NCBI GenBank assembly: GCA_023647555.1 | Contig: JALRLY010000261.1 | Location: 1-64,000 of the forward strand | DNA length: 64,000 nucleotides | Source: Pancytospora philotis | Lineage: Eukaryota > Microsporidia | Reading direction: 5' to 3' | Part shown: one piece after another, positions 25,726-35,274 of the stretch | Position numbering within the stretch: position 1 is the first letter of the stretch | Layout: each line of letters opens with the position of its first letter | Notes under the pieces: generated by a model | Databases searched by the model: none | What the model was told of the DNA's origin: nothing | The model's input: only the letters and a program-made list of their open reading frames with translations | Translations under genes and position numbers: made by a program

Positions 25726-26742
25726 TTAGAAGTCCTCGTTGATGACAAAGTCATTCGTCGAGTTGTCGATCCCAACAAAGGCCCGCTGGTAGTTCGCCTC
25801 CTTCTTGTCGAAGAAGTTGGTCTTAGAGGTCAGCGAGATGTTGTCCATGAAGTCGAACGGGTTCTCTGTGTTGAAGAACTTCGGCTCGCCGAGGCTAAAC
25901 AGCAGCCTGTCCGCGACGTATTCTATGTACTGGCACATCGACTTGCAGTTCATCCCGATGAGGTTGACGGGGAGGCTCTCCGACAGGAAGCGCTTCTCTA
26001 TCTCCACGGCCTCGCGCACAATCTCCTGGATGTTCCTGCATTTGTTGCGCAGGTGCTTATGGAGGAGACAAGCGAAGTCCGTGTGCAGGCCCTCGTCTCT
26101 GGAGATGAGCTCGTTGGAGAAGGTCAGGCCCGGCATCAGACCGCGCTTCTTGAGCCAGAAGATGGCAGCGAAGGAGCCGGAGAAGAAAATGCCCTCCACA
26201 CAAGCGAAGGCGACCATGCGCGTCGCGAAAGACTCCGTGCTGCCGATCCACTTCTGCGCCCAGTTGGCCTTCTCAGCGATGCACGGAATCGTGCGGATCG
26301 CGTCGAACAGATGCGCCTGCTCGCTCCGGTCCGCGATGTACGTCTCGATGAGCTTGGAGTACATTTCGGAGTGCACGTTCTCTATGGCGATCTGGAAGCC
26401 GTAGAAGCACTTGGCCTCGAGGATCTTCACATCGTTCATGAAGCGCTCCACAAGGTTCTCGTTCACGATCCCGTCGGAGGCCGCGAAGAAGGCGAGCACG
26501 TGCTTGATGAAGAACTGCTCGTCCTTCGTAAGGCCGTTGAAGTCCTTGCAGTCCGAGTTGAGGTTGACCTCCTCGACGGTCCAGAAGGAGCTCTCGGCCT
26601 TCTTGTAAAAGTGCCAGATATCGTGGTAGCGGATGGGGAAGATCACGTACCGCTTGTTCTCCTCGCTGAGCAGCGGCTCGTCGCACTCTATCTCGCTGAT
26701 CTCCTTTGCCGGAGCCTCCCTGGCCGAGCCCTCGCCTTCCAT
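25726..26742 (-). CDS. RNR2: ribonucleoside-diphosphate reductase small subunit
   Basis: Makes deoxyribonucleotides with the large subunit by housing the diiron-tyrosyl radical. The iron-ligand segment [20 protein letters not shown] and the later [16 protein letters not shown] are intact, and the radical tyrosine follows ENVHSE. The C-terminal tail NDFVINEDF keeps the family's acidic F-x-x-x-E/D-D-F end that docks on the large subunit. The 338-residue length is normal for the family. Promoter element at 26749-26760. The stop is read within TAAATATT. Confidence 0.97.
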   Translation of the reverse strand: MEGEGSAREAPAKEISEIECDEPLLSEENKRYVIFPIRYHDIWHFYKKAESSFWTVEEVNLNSDCKDFNGLTKDEQFFIKHVLAFFAASDGIVNENLVERFMNDVKILEAKCFYGFQIAIENVHSEMYSKLIETYIADRSEQAHLFDAIRTIPCIAEKANWAQKWIGSTESFATRMVAFACVEGIFFSGSFAAIFWLKKRGLMPGLTFSNELISRDEGLHTDFACLLHKHLRNKCRNIQEIVREAVEIEKRFLSESLPVNLIGMNCKSMCQYIEYVADRLLFSLGEPKFFNTENPFDFMDNISLTSKTNFFDKKEANYQRAFVGIDNSTNDFVINEDF

Positions 26743-26748
26743 TGTCCT

Positions 26749-26760
26749 GCAAAAATTTGT
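26749..26760 (-). promoter_or_regulatory. AAATTTTTGC promoter element of RNR2
   Basis: Reads ACAAATTTTTGC on the coding strand, 6 nt before the ATG. Confidence 0.65.
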
Positions 26761-27070
26761 GCGTTTAAATACATTTTGGCGGGAATTTGATCATCGGCAA
26801 ATTCTGCGGCGGCTGGCTGCTTTAAAAGTTGTACGGGGTGATACCAGAAAATAAGGGGCTGTTATGGGATAGATTGCAGTATTTAAGTGCAGAATGGGTA
26901 CGTGCCAGAACGCGTATGGTATTTCAATATCTATAGTGTTACTGCTGCAATATTAATAAATTGACTACCATACTATCTGATTGTAAAATACACCGCAGTT
27001 ACGCAGCTTCCATTACCTGTTTACAACGCTTTTAACGCCACCGGCCCGTGCAAATTTCCCATTTAATCCC
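26761..27070. other. divergent intergenic region
   Basis: About 310 bases between RNR2 and HisRS. Promoter elements sit at both ends. Nothing else is seen except AT-rich stretches near 26930-26990. Confidence 0.5.
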
Positions 27071-27080
27071 GAAAATTTTG
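27071..27080 (+). promoter_or_regulatory. GAAAATTTTG promoter element of HisRS
   Basis: Lies 10 nt before the ATG at 27091. Confidence 0.65.
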
Positions 27081-27090
27081 TTCTCTTCCA

Positions 27091-28443
27091 ATGAGCAGCA
27101 AAAAGGAACAGAAGATGGAGCTGCGCACGCCGAAGGGCACGGTGGACCGCCCGCCCACCGAGGCGCTGACGCACAAAAAGATGGTGGCTGGTGTAGTGGA
27201 GATTTTCGAGCGGCACGGCGGCCTCCCGCTCGACACGCCCACCTTCGAGCTCCGGCCGATCCTCACCAACAAGTACGGGGAGGACTCCAAGCTGATATAC
27301 GACCTGGCGGACCAGGGCGGGGACATCTGCTCGCTGCGCTACGATCTCACGGTGCCATTCGCGCGCTACGTGGCTGCGAACCGCGTCTCGCGGATGCGGC
27401 GGTACGCCGTGGGGCCCGTTTACCGCAGGGACAACCCGTCGTTCAAGACGGGCCGCCTCAGGGAGTTCACGCAGGCCGACTTTGATATCTGCGGCGAGAC
27501 GCTGCCGATGATGGCCGAGGCCGAGATCCTCTCCATGATTGATGCGATTCTCAGCGGGATGCGGCTCTGCACCGGGGCTGCCCCTACGCGCTTCGTGACG
27601 CGGATCAACGACCGCCGGATCATCGCCGGTATGCTCTTTCTGTGCGGCGTTGCGGCGGGCCTCTTCGGAACGATCTGCTCCACGATCGACAAGGCAGACA
27701 AGCTTTCGTGGGCGGAGCTGAGCAATGAGTTCAGCGAGAAGGGACTCGAGGCGGCCCAGATCGATGGGATCCACGAGTACCTGGAGATGCAGGGGCGCAC
27801 CAACGAGGAGGTAATCGCCTTTTTGGATGGCCGTCTGGCCGGAGTGAGCGACGAGTCCGCGCCCGCCGTGCAGGGCTTCAGAAAGGCCGTGGAGGAGCTC
27901 AAGCTGCTGATGAATTACACCAAGACAATGCGGGTTGAATCTGTCAGGATCGATCTGAGTCTCGCGCGCGGCCTCGACTACTACACCGGGCTGATCATCG
28001 AGGCATCGCTGGTCGGCTCAGAGATCGGCTCGGTGGTCGGCGGTGGCAGGTACGACAACCTGTGCAGCTCCATCTCCAAGCACTCTGTGCCGTGCATCGG
28101 CTTCTCCGTGGGGATCTCCCGCCTGATGGCCGTTGCTGCGAAAGCTGCTGTGTCAAGCGGCGTGTTCGTTGGCTCGGCGTACGGACTGATGGCCGAGGAG
28201 CGCCTTGCGCTCTTGGGCGACCTCTGGGCCGCGTGCATGCAGGCACAGACGTTCCCTGGCAAGCGTGTCAACTTCAAGGAGCAGCTTGAGTATGCGACGA
28301 AGAACGGTTTTAGAGTTGCTGTCTTTACCGGCGAGAACGAGTCGAGGCAGGGTCTGCTGTTGGTTGTTGATGTGCAGAGCGGGGAGAAGGTGGAGATACC
28401 GCGCGGAGAGCTCATAGAGAAGCTATCAGCTTATTTCAACTAA
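27091..28443 (+). CDS. HTS1: histidyl-tRNA synthetase, cytosolic
   Basis: A class II synthetase charging tRNA-His. Visible motifs: RYDLTVPFARYVA at about 90, motif 2 with YAVGPVYRRDNPSF from about 104 and GRLREFTQADFDICG, the histidine-specific ARGLDYYTG at about 292 and GGGRYD at about 317, and motif 3 FSVGISRL at about 338. A C-terminal anticodon-binding domain follows (residues 360-450). At 450 residues it lacks the WHEP-type N-terminal extension of animals. It probably serves the only translation system of the cell. Confidence 0.97.
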   Translation: MSSKKEQKMELRTPKGTVDRPPTEALTHKKMVAGVVEIFERHGGLPLDTPTFELRPILTNKYGEDSKLIYDLADQGGDICSLRYDLTVPFARYVAANRVSRMRRYAVGPVYRRDNPSFKTGRLREFTQADFDICGETLPMMAEAEILSMIDAILSGMRLCTGAAPTRFVTRINDRRIIAGMLFLCGVAAGLFGTICSTIDKADKLSWAELSNEFSEKGLEAAQIDGIHEYLEMQGRTNEEVIAFLDGRLAGVSDESAPAVQGFRKAVEELKLLMNYTKTMRVESVRIDLSLARGLDYYTGLIIEASLVGSEIGSVVGGGRYDNLCSSISKHSVPCIGFSVGISRLMAVAAKAAVSSGVFVGSAYGLMAEERLALLGDLWAACMQAQTFPGKRVNFKEQLEYATKNGFRVAVFTGENESRQGLLLVVDVQSGEKVEIPRGELIEKLSAYFN

Positions 28444-28838
28444 AGTTTTTGCGTATTATGGACAAGAGCTTGTATGTTTCAGCCCTAAAGCAGCAGTTTG
28501 CTGTGAAGAAGCTTAGAAGGTAGACTGCTTATTCAATAAACGTATTGGCTTATTTGGGTGTTTTATTGTATTTTTTAAAAAGCAGGGAAGAGTAAGAGAT
28601 TGTTGGCTTTGTTAGCGGTACTTTAGCCGACAGTAGTCTTGACATTTTGTACAATCTCAAAACTCATCTTTCACTACCTTGTCATATGTTGTGCTACCAA
28701 ACAGTTTCTGACATCTAAACTAACTAGCACCAGCATCAATCATCTTGGCCTATAGCCTTGAATCGCCAGTCTTTTTACAAAGAACGCCCGTGGTCCGGCT
28801 GCTTCGAAATCCTTTCGAAATGACGAAAAATTGATCCC
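28444..28838. other. intergenic with one tiny open frame
   Basis: About 395 bases. From 28458 to 28523 a 21-codon frame reads MDKSLYVSALKQQFAVKKLRR; it follows AAGTTTTTGC and is followed by AATAAA, so it has the outline of a mini-gene, but no homologue comes to mind. The rest is AT-rich without features. GAAAAATTG (28825-28833) belongs to the next gene. Confidence 0.4.
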
Positions 28839-29630
28839 ATGAGAAGCACGACTGATGCGTTCTCGGAGGGAGCCAGGAAGCAGGGAGCGGAGGAGCGCAG
28901 AGACTTCACCAAGACCGCGGCGTACGCTCTGATTACCGAATTCATATTCAAGATAGACAATTCGATCAAGACAGAGGCGCAGCAGCAGCCGCACGATCCG
29001 TTTATTAAGCGGCTCGGGGAAATCGTGGAGGGCACGCCGCTGTCGGAGAAGCCGTCGCGCTTCGCCAACGAGGCCATGCGGAGCGTCATCGAGCAGGTCC
29101 AGGAGCTTGCCAGGAATACTGATGGCACGAGCAGCCGCGATGAGGCCCGCTACCTCAGCGAGTCCTTCGGCAACAGCATAAGAATGGACTACGGCACCGG
29201 CCACGAGCTGAACTTCCTGTGCTACTTGTACGTGCGGCACCGGCGCGGGCTGCTCGCCATCAACGAGGTGTTCGCGGTGCTCACCGAGTACTTCCGCACC
29301 ATCAGGGCGTATATCAAGAAGTTCAACATCGAGGCCGCCGGCGCGCGCGGCTGCTGGTCCGTCGACGACTACCAGCTGCTGCCCTTCCTCTTCGGGTCCT
29401 CTGAGAACTTCGACACGCCGCTCAGGATCGAAGACTGCGGCCACGGGGTCTTCTACGAGGCGTGGGCCGGGAAGGACGGCCGCGGGATGCTGGCGAAGGT
29501 GTGCGAGCTCGGCTGGCCGGAGATCAACGTGGGCATGCTCAGGATGTACGACAAGGAGGTGCTGGGCAAGTTTGTTGTGACGCAGCACTTCATATACAGC
29601 GAATACCTGCCCAGCGATTCTGCGCAGTAA
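28839..29630 (+). CDS. RRD1: PP2A phosphatase activator, PTPA/Rrd family
   Basis: Phosphotyrosyl phosphatase activator is a peptidyl-prolyl isomerase-like chaperone that activates protein phosphatase 2A. The ATP/peptide-binding signature DYGTGHELNF (about 117-126) and CWSVDDYQLLPFLFGSS (about 172-188) are intact, and the C-terminal segment NVGMLRMYDKEVLGKFVVTQH matches the family. At 263 residues it is close to the PTPA core without extensions. The start follows GAAAAATTG by 5 nt with CCC adjacent. Confidence 0.94.
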   Translation: MRSTTDAFSEGARKQGAEERRDFTKTAAYALITEFIFKIDNSIKTEAQQQPHDPFIKRLGEIVEGTPLSEKPSRFANEAMRSVIEQVQELARNTDGTSSRDEARYLSESFGNSIRMDYGTGHELNFLCYLYVRHRRGLLAINEVFAVLTEYFRTIRAYIKKFNIEAAGARGCWSVDDYQLLPFLFGSSENFDTPLRIEDCGHGVFYEAWAGKDGRGMLAKVCELGWPEINVGMLRMYDKEVLGKFVVTQHFIYSEYLPSDSAQ

Positions 29631-29855
29631 TCATGTGCTGTGGTTTTATTAAATTATATTTTGGGCTATAGTTGTGTGTGTAGATGTTATAAGTGGCGAT
29701 GCTCCTGTTATTTAAAATACAATAAAAACTGTCTGCACTTGTTAAAATATCACGAACTCTGCAAAAGCTCGTGTTTTGGTAATACAAAAGTATTTATTTA
29801 CAGGACGTTGAAGCATTTAACTATACAATGATATTGAAATGAATATAGCAAGTCC

Positions 29856-31166
29856 CTATCCCACGATATCCTCGTAGATCAGCTCCAATAGAGCGCGCCT
29901 ATCTGTGACAGCCTCCAGGATTCCCTGAAACTTGGAATAGAAAGTCTTCTTGTCCACCTTGTACAAGAAGTAGTATATTCTGGGATCGTCTAGCTTATTA
30001 TCGATGATAGCGCCAAGCAGGGGGAATGAGTAGATCCGGTGCTTCTCTGCCCCGCACTGCTTTATAAAGCCACAGACTGTAGGCATGGCAGCAAATGCAA
30101 CTGGGCCTGCTGGTATTGCGTCGGGAGCACAAATAGGCGGGCAGTTGTCTACTACCATACCAAAAGGCTCCGCAAACACAACCTGATTGGATGCTTCCGC
30201 AGCAGCAGTACTGTTATCCTCATCACCCTCGCATTTCCCCGCTAGAATGCCAGCATCTTTGAGTTCAGCATAAACACCGGCAGCGCTCCAGTTTGACCGC
30301 TCGATGCGTTCGGAAAGCAGCCCAGCCATGGTGGCCGGATCGCACACAATGCAGGCTGCAATGAAATCCCCGTAGCCTGGACAGATGGCAAACGCAACGG
30401 AGCTCTTTATCAGCAGCAGCCTGAACTTGAGGGCCTTCACATTCTTGAAAAGACCCAGCATGAATGCAAGCTGTGCGCGGGTGCCTTCTACCCTGTCACT
30501 TGTCTGGCTCTCTCTAACGGGCATGAGCTCAAGGTAGTCCAAGAGGCCCTCTCTGGCGGGATCCTCGTAGAAGCAGAGGAGATTCACCATGTCGGGCGCG
30601 GCCGGATCCATAAGCTTAATCAGGCGATTTGCGGCCTTCACTATTATCGGTCCGAAGCCCAGCTCCCTGAACTCGGTGCGGTAGACCTCCAATTCGAGGA
30701 GTCTGACGAGCCCGGCAGCCAGGCTGGAGAAGTCCACGTCCGCGTTCTCTGCGCAGAGCATCAGACACACGTACCTGCTGATGGACGAGTTGTACACCCT
30801 GTGCGCCGCGCACTGCTCGCACACCACGCGCATCAGCCGGGCGAAGGACCCGTGCTTCCACACCGCGTGGGCGAACTCTGAGTCGAGGTAGGCGGGCCCC
30901 GCGCCCTCGAAGATCAGCACCAGCGCCTCCTCCACGTCCGCCGTGCCGTGCAGTCTGAGGAGCGCGCGGTCGATCCCGTGCGCCTGCACGTAGAGCATGC
31001 AGCGGTTCTGGCCCATCAGCCGCTCTTCGCGCAGACAGGCCGCAAGGACGCCCAGGTTGTGCTGCACGTCGGACAGCTGCTTGAGGCGGCCGTACGCATC
31101 GAGGAAGTCGCCGTACACGTTGGTGTTGCGGCGCCCGAGGTTGGAGATCAGATCCAGCAGGCCCAT
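29856..31166 (-). CDS. large helical protein of unknown function, 436 aa
   Basis: I do not recognise this protein. It lacks a signal peptide and starts MGLLDLISNLGRR; glycine 2 might be modified, but position 6 lacks the serine or threonine favoured for myristoylation. The rest is leucine- and alanine-rich helices in pairs, consistent with an armadillo/HEAT-type solenoid as in vesicle-tethering or transport adaptors. A serine/acid-rich linker near residue 310 separates two halves. GC-rich third positions in the first half give way to mixed codons in the second. Divergent from the 645-aa gene. Confidence 0.72.
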   Translation of the reverse strand: MGLLDLISNLGRRNTNVYGDFLDAYGRLKQLSDVQHNLGVLAACLREERLMGQNRCMLYVQAHGIDRALLRLHGTADVEEALVLIFEGAGPAYLDSEFAHAVWKHGSFARLMRVVCEQCAAHRVYNSSISRYVCLMLCAENADVDFSSLAAGLVRLLELEVYRTEFRELGFGPIIVKAANRLIKLMDPAAPDMVNLLCFYEDPAREGLLDYLELMPVRESQTSDRVEGTRAQLAFMLGLFKNVKALKFRLLLIKSSVAFAICPGYGDFIAACIVCDPATMAGLLSERIERSNWSAAGVYAELKDAGILAGKCEGDEDNSTAAAEASNQVVFAEPFGMVVDNCPPICAPDAIPAGPVAFAAMPTVCGFIKQCGAEKHRIYSFPLLGAIIDNKLDDPRIYYFLYKVDKKTFYSKFQGILEAVTDRRALLELIYEDIVG

Positions 31167-31561
31167 GGGCGGTGGCCCGAGCTGTGTTTTGTTGTTTGTA
31201 AATCAAAAAATGCCATGCCATAGTGCTAGGAAAAAGAATGAGAAAGGATGGCATATTAAAGCAGATGAGCTGCTTATAAAAATAGTTTGTTGTTATTTGA
31301 TTATAATAGGCATAGGCTAAAATACCACTCTATGCCAAAATCTGCCATCTCTAGAAAAAGAATGCAAAAATCTATCGTTTCGTTCATAATGATGAAAAAT
31401 TTTACGTAATTTTGCCGCGATTGCAAAGCACTGCACACGTGTGGTATTGCAAGCAAGGCAATCTATCGCATTGCCACTATCAGTAACCGACCAATGGTTA
31501 CTTCCACAATCTATTTTACTACCACTTGCGCCTCCTGGCTGATTGGCCCTCAGCCCCTTTC
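31167..31561. other. divergent intergenic region with orphan promoter element
   Basis: About 400 bases. A strong AAAAATTTTAC element (near 31394) is present in both orientations with no recognised gene behind it. On the minus strand it precedes an ATG (31387) opening a 28-codon frame to 31301. A tiny gene or a non-coding RNA promoter is possible. Confidence 0.4.
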
Positions 31562-31569
31562 TTTTATAA
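31562..31569 (+). promoter_or_regulatory. TATA-like element
   Basis: TTTTATAA, 24 nt before the ATG at 31594; example of the TATA class of promoter. Confidence 0.5.
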
Positions 31570-31593
31570 GGCAGGACGGTAACCCTTTGAGGA

Positions 31594-33531
31594 ATGGGAT
31601 CGGTGGAGGCATTCCTGAAGCACATGAAAACCTACACAAGGCCGGAGATGGGCGTGCCACCCAGTCCGGTGTGCGAGGTTGCTAGAAAGAAGGCCGGGCC
31701 GCATGTAATCAGCGGGTACTTTGACAGGAGCATGGCTATTTTTATGAGCGACAGGCACAGAATGCTAGGGAGCGGCAAGGGCGCCGTGGATGGGCAGGCA
31801 GCGGATGTACAGCCATCCGTGCCCGAGGCAAAGGAGAATAAATCAAATGAGGCAGATAAGGAACTGCCGGATCCATTCTTCTCCGCGATAGAGCAGGACG
31901 ACGAGTTAGGGCCTTGCGAGGCAGAAAGGGAACGCCGCTGCATGGACGACTCGTACGTAGCGAACGGCATGTACAACTACGTGGATGACCCGACGGCCAG
32001 GGCGAGGCGCACCATCGCAGAGTACAACCTAGCCGCCGAGCTGTCCCTCCACAGGGCAATGCCCAGGAAATCCAAGTTCATCGATGGGATTCTGTCGTTC
32101 AACGACCAGGTGGCACGGGTCATCAGGGGCGACCCGTCGGTGGCCGTGAACGTGCTGTCCAGCAAGTACAGATACTGCAAGAACAAGGTGGTGGACACCG
32201 TCAAGATAGACCTGGTGCGGGACGGCTGCACGAATCTGCCGGGGAGCAGCACCAGCGATGTGGACATAGCCTCGAACTACAACATCAAGTACGCGCGGCG
32301 GTTCAACTATACCATCAAATTCTACCGCATATTCAATCCATACGACTTCTGCAACGATAACCGCTTTGTTTCCCTGCGCGCGTGCCTCTACCACCTTCTG
32401 GTGCTGGACATCGATCCGCGGCTGTTCATGAAGGCGCGGATCATCGGCTTCTACAACCAGGACGTGGCCGCGGTGCAGCTCGCCGACGACATCCTCTTCT
32501 TCTCGCTGTGCTACGACATAAAGACGCTGCCGCTCGCGCAGCTCACCGGCTTCCTGAAGGACTGCATGGCCACGCAGTCCGGCGACCCGGCGAGCGCGCT
32601 GCTCTTCGCGCACATCGCGTTCCAGGCGCTGGTGAACGGGCGGCGGGAGCCCGCGGAGAGCGCAGAGCGCAGCATCGGCAGGGTGAGCGCGGGCATCAGG
32701 TCCGTGGTGCGGAGCCTCGGCAATCTCGTGGTGAGCAGGAAGCACGCCGAGGCCGTGCCCTGCGCCGCAGCGGATCTGTTCGATCTCGGCGTGCACATCC
32801 ACAGCGACAGAATATCCGTGAACGGCTGCGACTTCGACTCTACGCTGCCTGCGCAGATGCGGTCGGGCATACGCGAGTCGGTGCACAGGAAAATGCAGGG
32901 CTTCAGCGTGGTCAGCACCGTGTACGGGCTTGCAGTGGTCTGCAGACGGCGCGGCATACACCTGGAGCCGTCCTTCATCGCGCCGTTCTGCGCCTCCCTG
33001 GCCGTGGCCGGAAACGACAGCATCGCGGCCGTCGCGCTGCTCGACACGATGGGCGTGCGCATAGGCCACGAGCTGACGCACACGTACCGGCAGACGATCG
33101 CGCGGATCGCCGACAAGTTCTGCGTCGCGCTGAACGCGGTCCTCAAGGAGAGCGTGAGCAGCGTCCGCCTGTGGAGCAGCTACTGCGACAGCGGCGTGCT
33201 GTTCAACAGCATCGCGTGGATCCTGGAGCGCGCGCCCGTGCCGGCCGGCGGCGCGCACGGCGGCGAGCCCGCCACGACCGGCGAACACGTGCAGTCCTGC
33301 TTCATGGCCGGCATCTCCAAGGTCTACATAAAGCGGATCCGCAAGACCAAGACGATCCTGGACCTGGAGCCGATCTACCTGTCGATCCTGCACAGCAACA
33401 GGCTATTCGGCGTGTGCTGGCCGGTGGAGGCGGAGCTCAAGCGCATGGTGCGGCTGCATGCGGTGCGCGAGGCGCGCGGCTGGCCGACCGGAGGGTTCGG
33501 CGAGAAGATCAGGAGCATCCTCAACGAGTGA
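31594..33531 (+). CDS. large protein of unknown function, 645 aa
   Basis: I do not recognise this protein. No signal peptide or membrane segment. The first 130 residues are polar and proline/acid-rich; the remainder is a long helical body with conserved-looking blocks (ARRFNYTIKFYRIFNPYDF and HLLVLDIDPRLFMKARIIGF). The C-terminal 60 residues are basic. Very GC-rich third positions and a TATA-like element before the ATG. The architecture would suit a nucleoporin, tether or Mediator-like subunit, but there is no deciding motif. Confidence 0.75.
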   Translation: MGSVEAFLKHMKTYTRPEMGVPPSPVCEVARKKAGPHVISGYFDRSMAIFMSDRHRMLGSGKGAVDGQAADVQPSVPEAKENKSNEADKELPDPFFSAIEQDDELGPCEAERERRCMDDSYVANGMYNYVDDPTARARRTIAEYNLAAELSLHRAMPRKSKFIDGILSFNDQVARVIRGDPSVAVNVLSSKYRYCKNKVVDTVKIDLVRDGCTNLPGSSTSDVDIASNYNIKYARRFNYTIKFYRIFNPYDFCNDNRFVSLRACLYHLLVLDIDPRLFMKARIIGFYNQDVAAVQLADDILFFSLCYDIKTLPLAQLTGFLKDCMATQSGDPASALLFAHIAFQALVNGRREPAESAERSIGRVSAGIRSVVRSLGNLVVSRKHAEAVPCAAADLFDLGVHIHSDRISVNGCDFDSTLPAQMRSGIRESVHRKMQGFSVVSTVYGLAVVCRRRGIHLEPSFIAPFCASLAVAGNDSIAAVALLDTMGVRIGHELTHTYRQTIARIADKFCVALNAVLKESVSSVRLWSSYCDSGVLFNSIAWILERAPVPAGGAHGGEPATTGEHVQSCFMAGISKVYIKRIRKTKTILDLEPIYLSILHSNRLFGVCWPVEAELKRMVRLHAVREARGWPTGGFGEKIRSILNE

Positions 33532-33813
33532 GGGGATTTGTGTAGAATGTGAGAAGTTAATAAATTTTAAAATGGATGTGAGTAGTTCTATATTTAAGGA
33601 CTGTAAGTCTACCACTTAAATGAATTGCATTTAGTTTAACAGCAACTGCCATGTAATATCGCCATTCAATGATCTGGGCTGATGCTTTTGCAGCAGCCTG
33701 TACGATTCGCAGCATCCAATGGCTGTGCAGTGCGCAGCGCATGCCACGCTAAAAGGAGAGCGCGGTCCAATGGGAGCCAAGCACCTTTAAAAGCTGTTTC
33801 AGCGCGGCAGGGC

Positions 33814-35163
33814 ATGTCTTCCAACGACAAGAACGGGCGAAGAAGCTCTTTCTTCATCATCAACAAGAAGGATCAGAAGAAGAAAGACCAGAAGAAAGAG
33901 AAGAAGGAGAGCGCGCCCGCGTCGGACTCGTACAGCTCGCTCTACAACATCATCAACGACTACAAGTCGAGCAGCTTTGCGTCGAGCGATCTGGCGAATA
34001 GCCATAAGGGCGACAAAAAGGACGGCGCGGCGCACTCCAGCCACCCGAGCGACAGTGAGAGCAGGGGCAGCACAGAGAGATCTACGGATGCAAGCGCTGG
34101 ATCGTCTTCCGCGAGCTCCCTGCCGTCGAGCGCTTCAGAGTCTACTGACGATGCGGTAGCTAAGAAAGCTGCTGGCGGCGCGGCCGCCGGTGGCGCTGTT
34201 GCGGCTGGAGCCGCTGCGGCCCGTGGCCATAGTAGCAGCGGGGAGGCCGCAGCGACCGAGGAGAAGGTCGACGAGTTCGAGGACAAGGCCTTTACGGGCA
34301 CGGGCGGCGCGTTCTTCAACAACGACAAGATAACGGAGGAGGTCAAGTCGGACTCCTTTAGCGCGTCGACGGTGGAGGACCTCAAGGACGATGCGTACAC
34401 GGGGACCGGCGGTGCGTTCTTCAAGAACGAGAAGATCGCCGAGACCACGAAGGAGGAGAAGAGCAACGCGGAGCAGAAGGACCAGGCCTATACTGGCACC
34501 GGCGGTGCGTTCTTTAAGAACAATACGATCGACGAGGTAGAGGACAAGAAGACCGAGCACGAGCGCAAGAGCGACGCGTACGCCGGGGTCGGCGGCGCGT
34601 TCTTTAACAACGATCAGATTCCCACGGTGCACAAGGATAGCGAGGAAGCGGCTGCCTCAGAGGCTAAGAATGCTGAAGACGCCGCGGCCGCTTCGCACGA
34701 TGACAGGGAGGAGGAGAGCAAGCACGTGAAGATCGACGAGGACGAGAACGAGAACATCGACATCCCCGACGACAAGACCAAGAACGAGTTCACGCCGTAC
34801 ATCCTGGCCACGCCGTGCGCGGGGAGCAAGATCCACGAGTACCGCGACAACGACGAGGTGCTGGCCGAAAGCGCGTTCTTCAAGCGGCGCATCGTCTTCT
34901 CGTGCTTCTGGCACAAGAAGTACTTCGTGCTGCTCAAGAGCGGCAAGATGGTGTACCACAAGTGCAGCGGCGCGCGGTACGCGAAGGGCAACTGGGACAT
35001 CACCAGCAGCTCCGGCTACCAGAAGATCGACAAGCCGAACGCGTGGTGCCATCCGTACCGCTTCGTGTGCGATCTGGACGACACGCAGCTTTACTTTGCG
35101 TACGACTCTGAGGAGGAGCGCGATTTCTGGTACGAGAAGCTGAAGAGCGTCTCGCGTTATTAA
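33814..35163 (+). CDS. PH-domain protein with four GTGGAFF repeats, 449 aa
   Basis: Domain order: lysine-rich N-terminus (KKDQKKKDQKKEKKE), a long serine/alanine-rich disordered stretch, four copies of a short motif close to DAYTGTGGAFFNND with their aromatic residues at about 160, 195, 226 and 256, an acidic linker, and a C-terminal PH domain (about 350-447; FFKRRIVFSCFWHKKYFVLL to EERDFWYEKLKSV). The PH domain should bind phosphoinositides or a protein at a membrane. The repeats sit in disordered sequence at 30-35 residue spacing, as expected of multivalent docking motifs. The start at 33814 lies about 20 nt after TTTAAAAG; an upstream ATG (33682) gives a basic non-conserved extension and is unlikely. 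Confidence 0.85.
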   Translation: MSSNDKNGRRSSFFIINKKDQKKKDQKKEKKESAPASDSYSSLYNIINDYKSSSFASSDLANSHKGDKKDGAAHSSHPSDSESRGSTERSTDASAGSSSASSLPSSASESTDDAVAKKAAGGAAAGGAVAAGAAAARGHSSSGEAAATEEKVDEFEDKAFTGTGGAFFNNDKITEEVKSDSFSASTVEDLKDDAYTGTGGAFFKNEKIAETTKEEKSNAEQKDQAYTGTGGAFFKNNTIDEVEDKKTEHERKSDAYAGVGGAFFNNDQIPTVHKDSEEAAASEAKNAEDAAAASHDDREEESKHVKIDEDENENIDIPDDKTKNEFTPYILATPCAGSKIHEYRDNDEVLAESAFFKRRIVFSCFWHKKYFVLLKSGKMVYHKCSGARYAKGNWDITSSSGYQKIDKPNAWCHPYRFVCDLDDTQLYFAYDSEEERDFWYEKLKSVSRY

Positions 35164-35274
35164 ATAGCTTAAATTTATAGCTTTTAAAAGTGTGTGCATA
35201 TACATAAGTGTGTACATATGCATAGCTACAATATTAATTAAATACAGCGTGATAATTAAATTTACTACATCGAA

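Noticed and set aside
32029..33393. 454-codon minus-strand frame opposite the 645-aa gene
   Set aside because: Shadow frame with Ala/Arg/His-rich composition; the plus strand has the supported start and TATA element.
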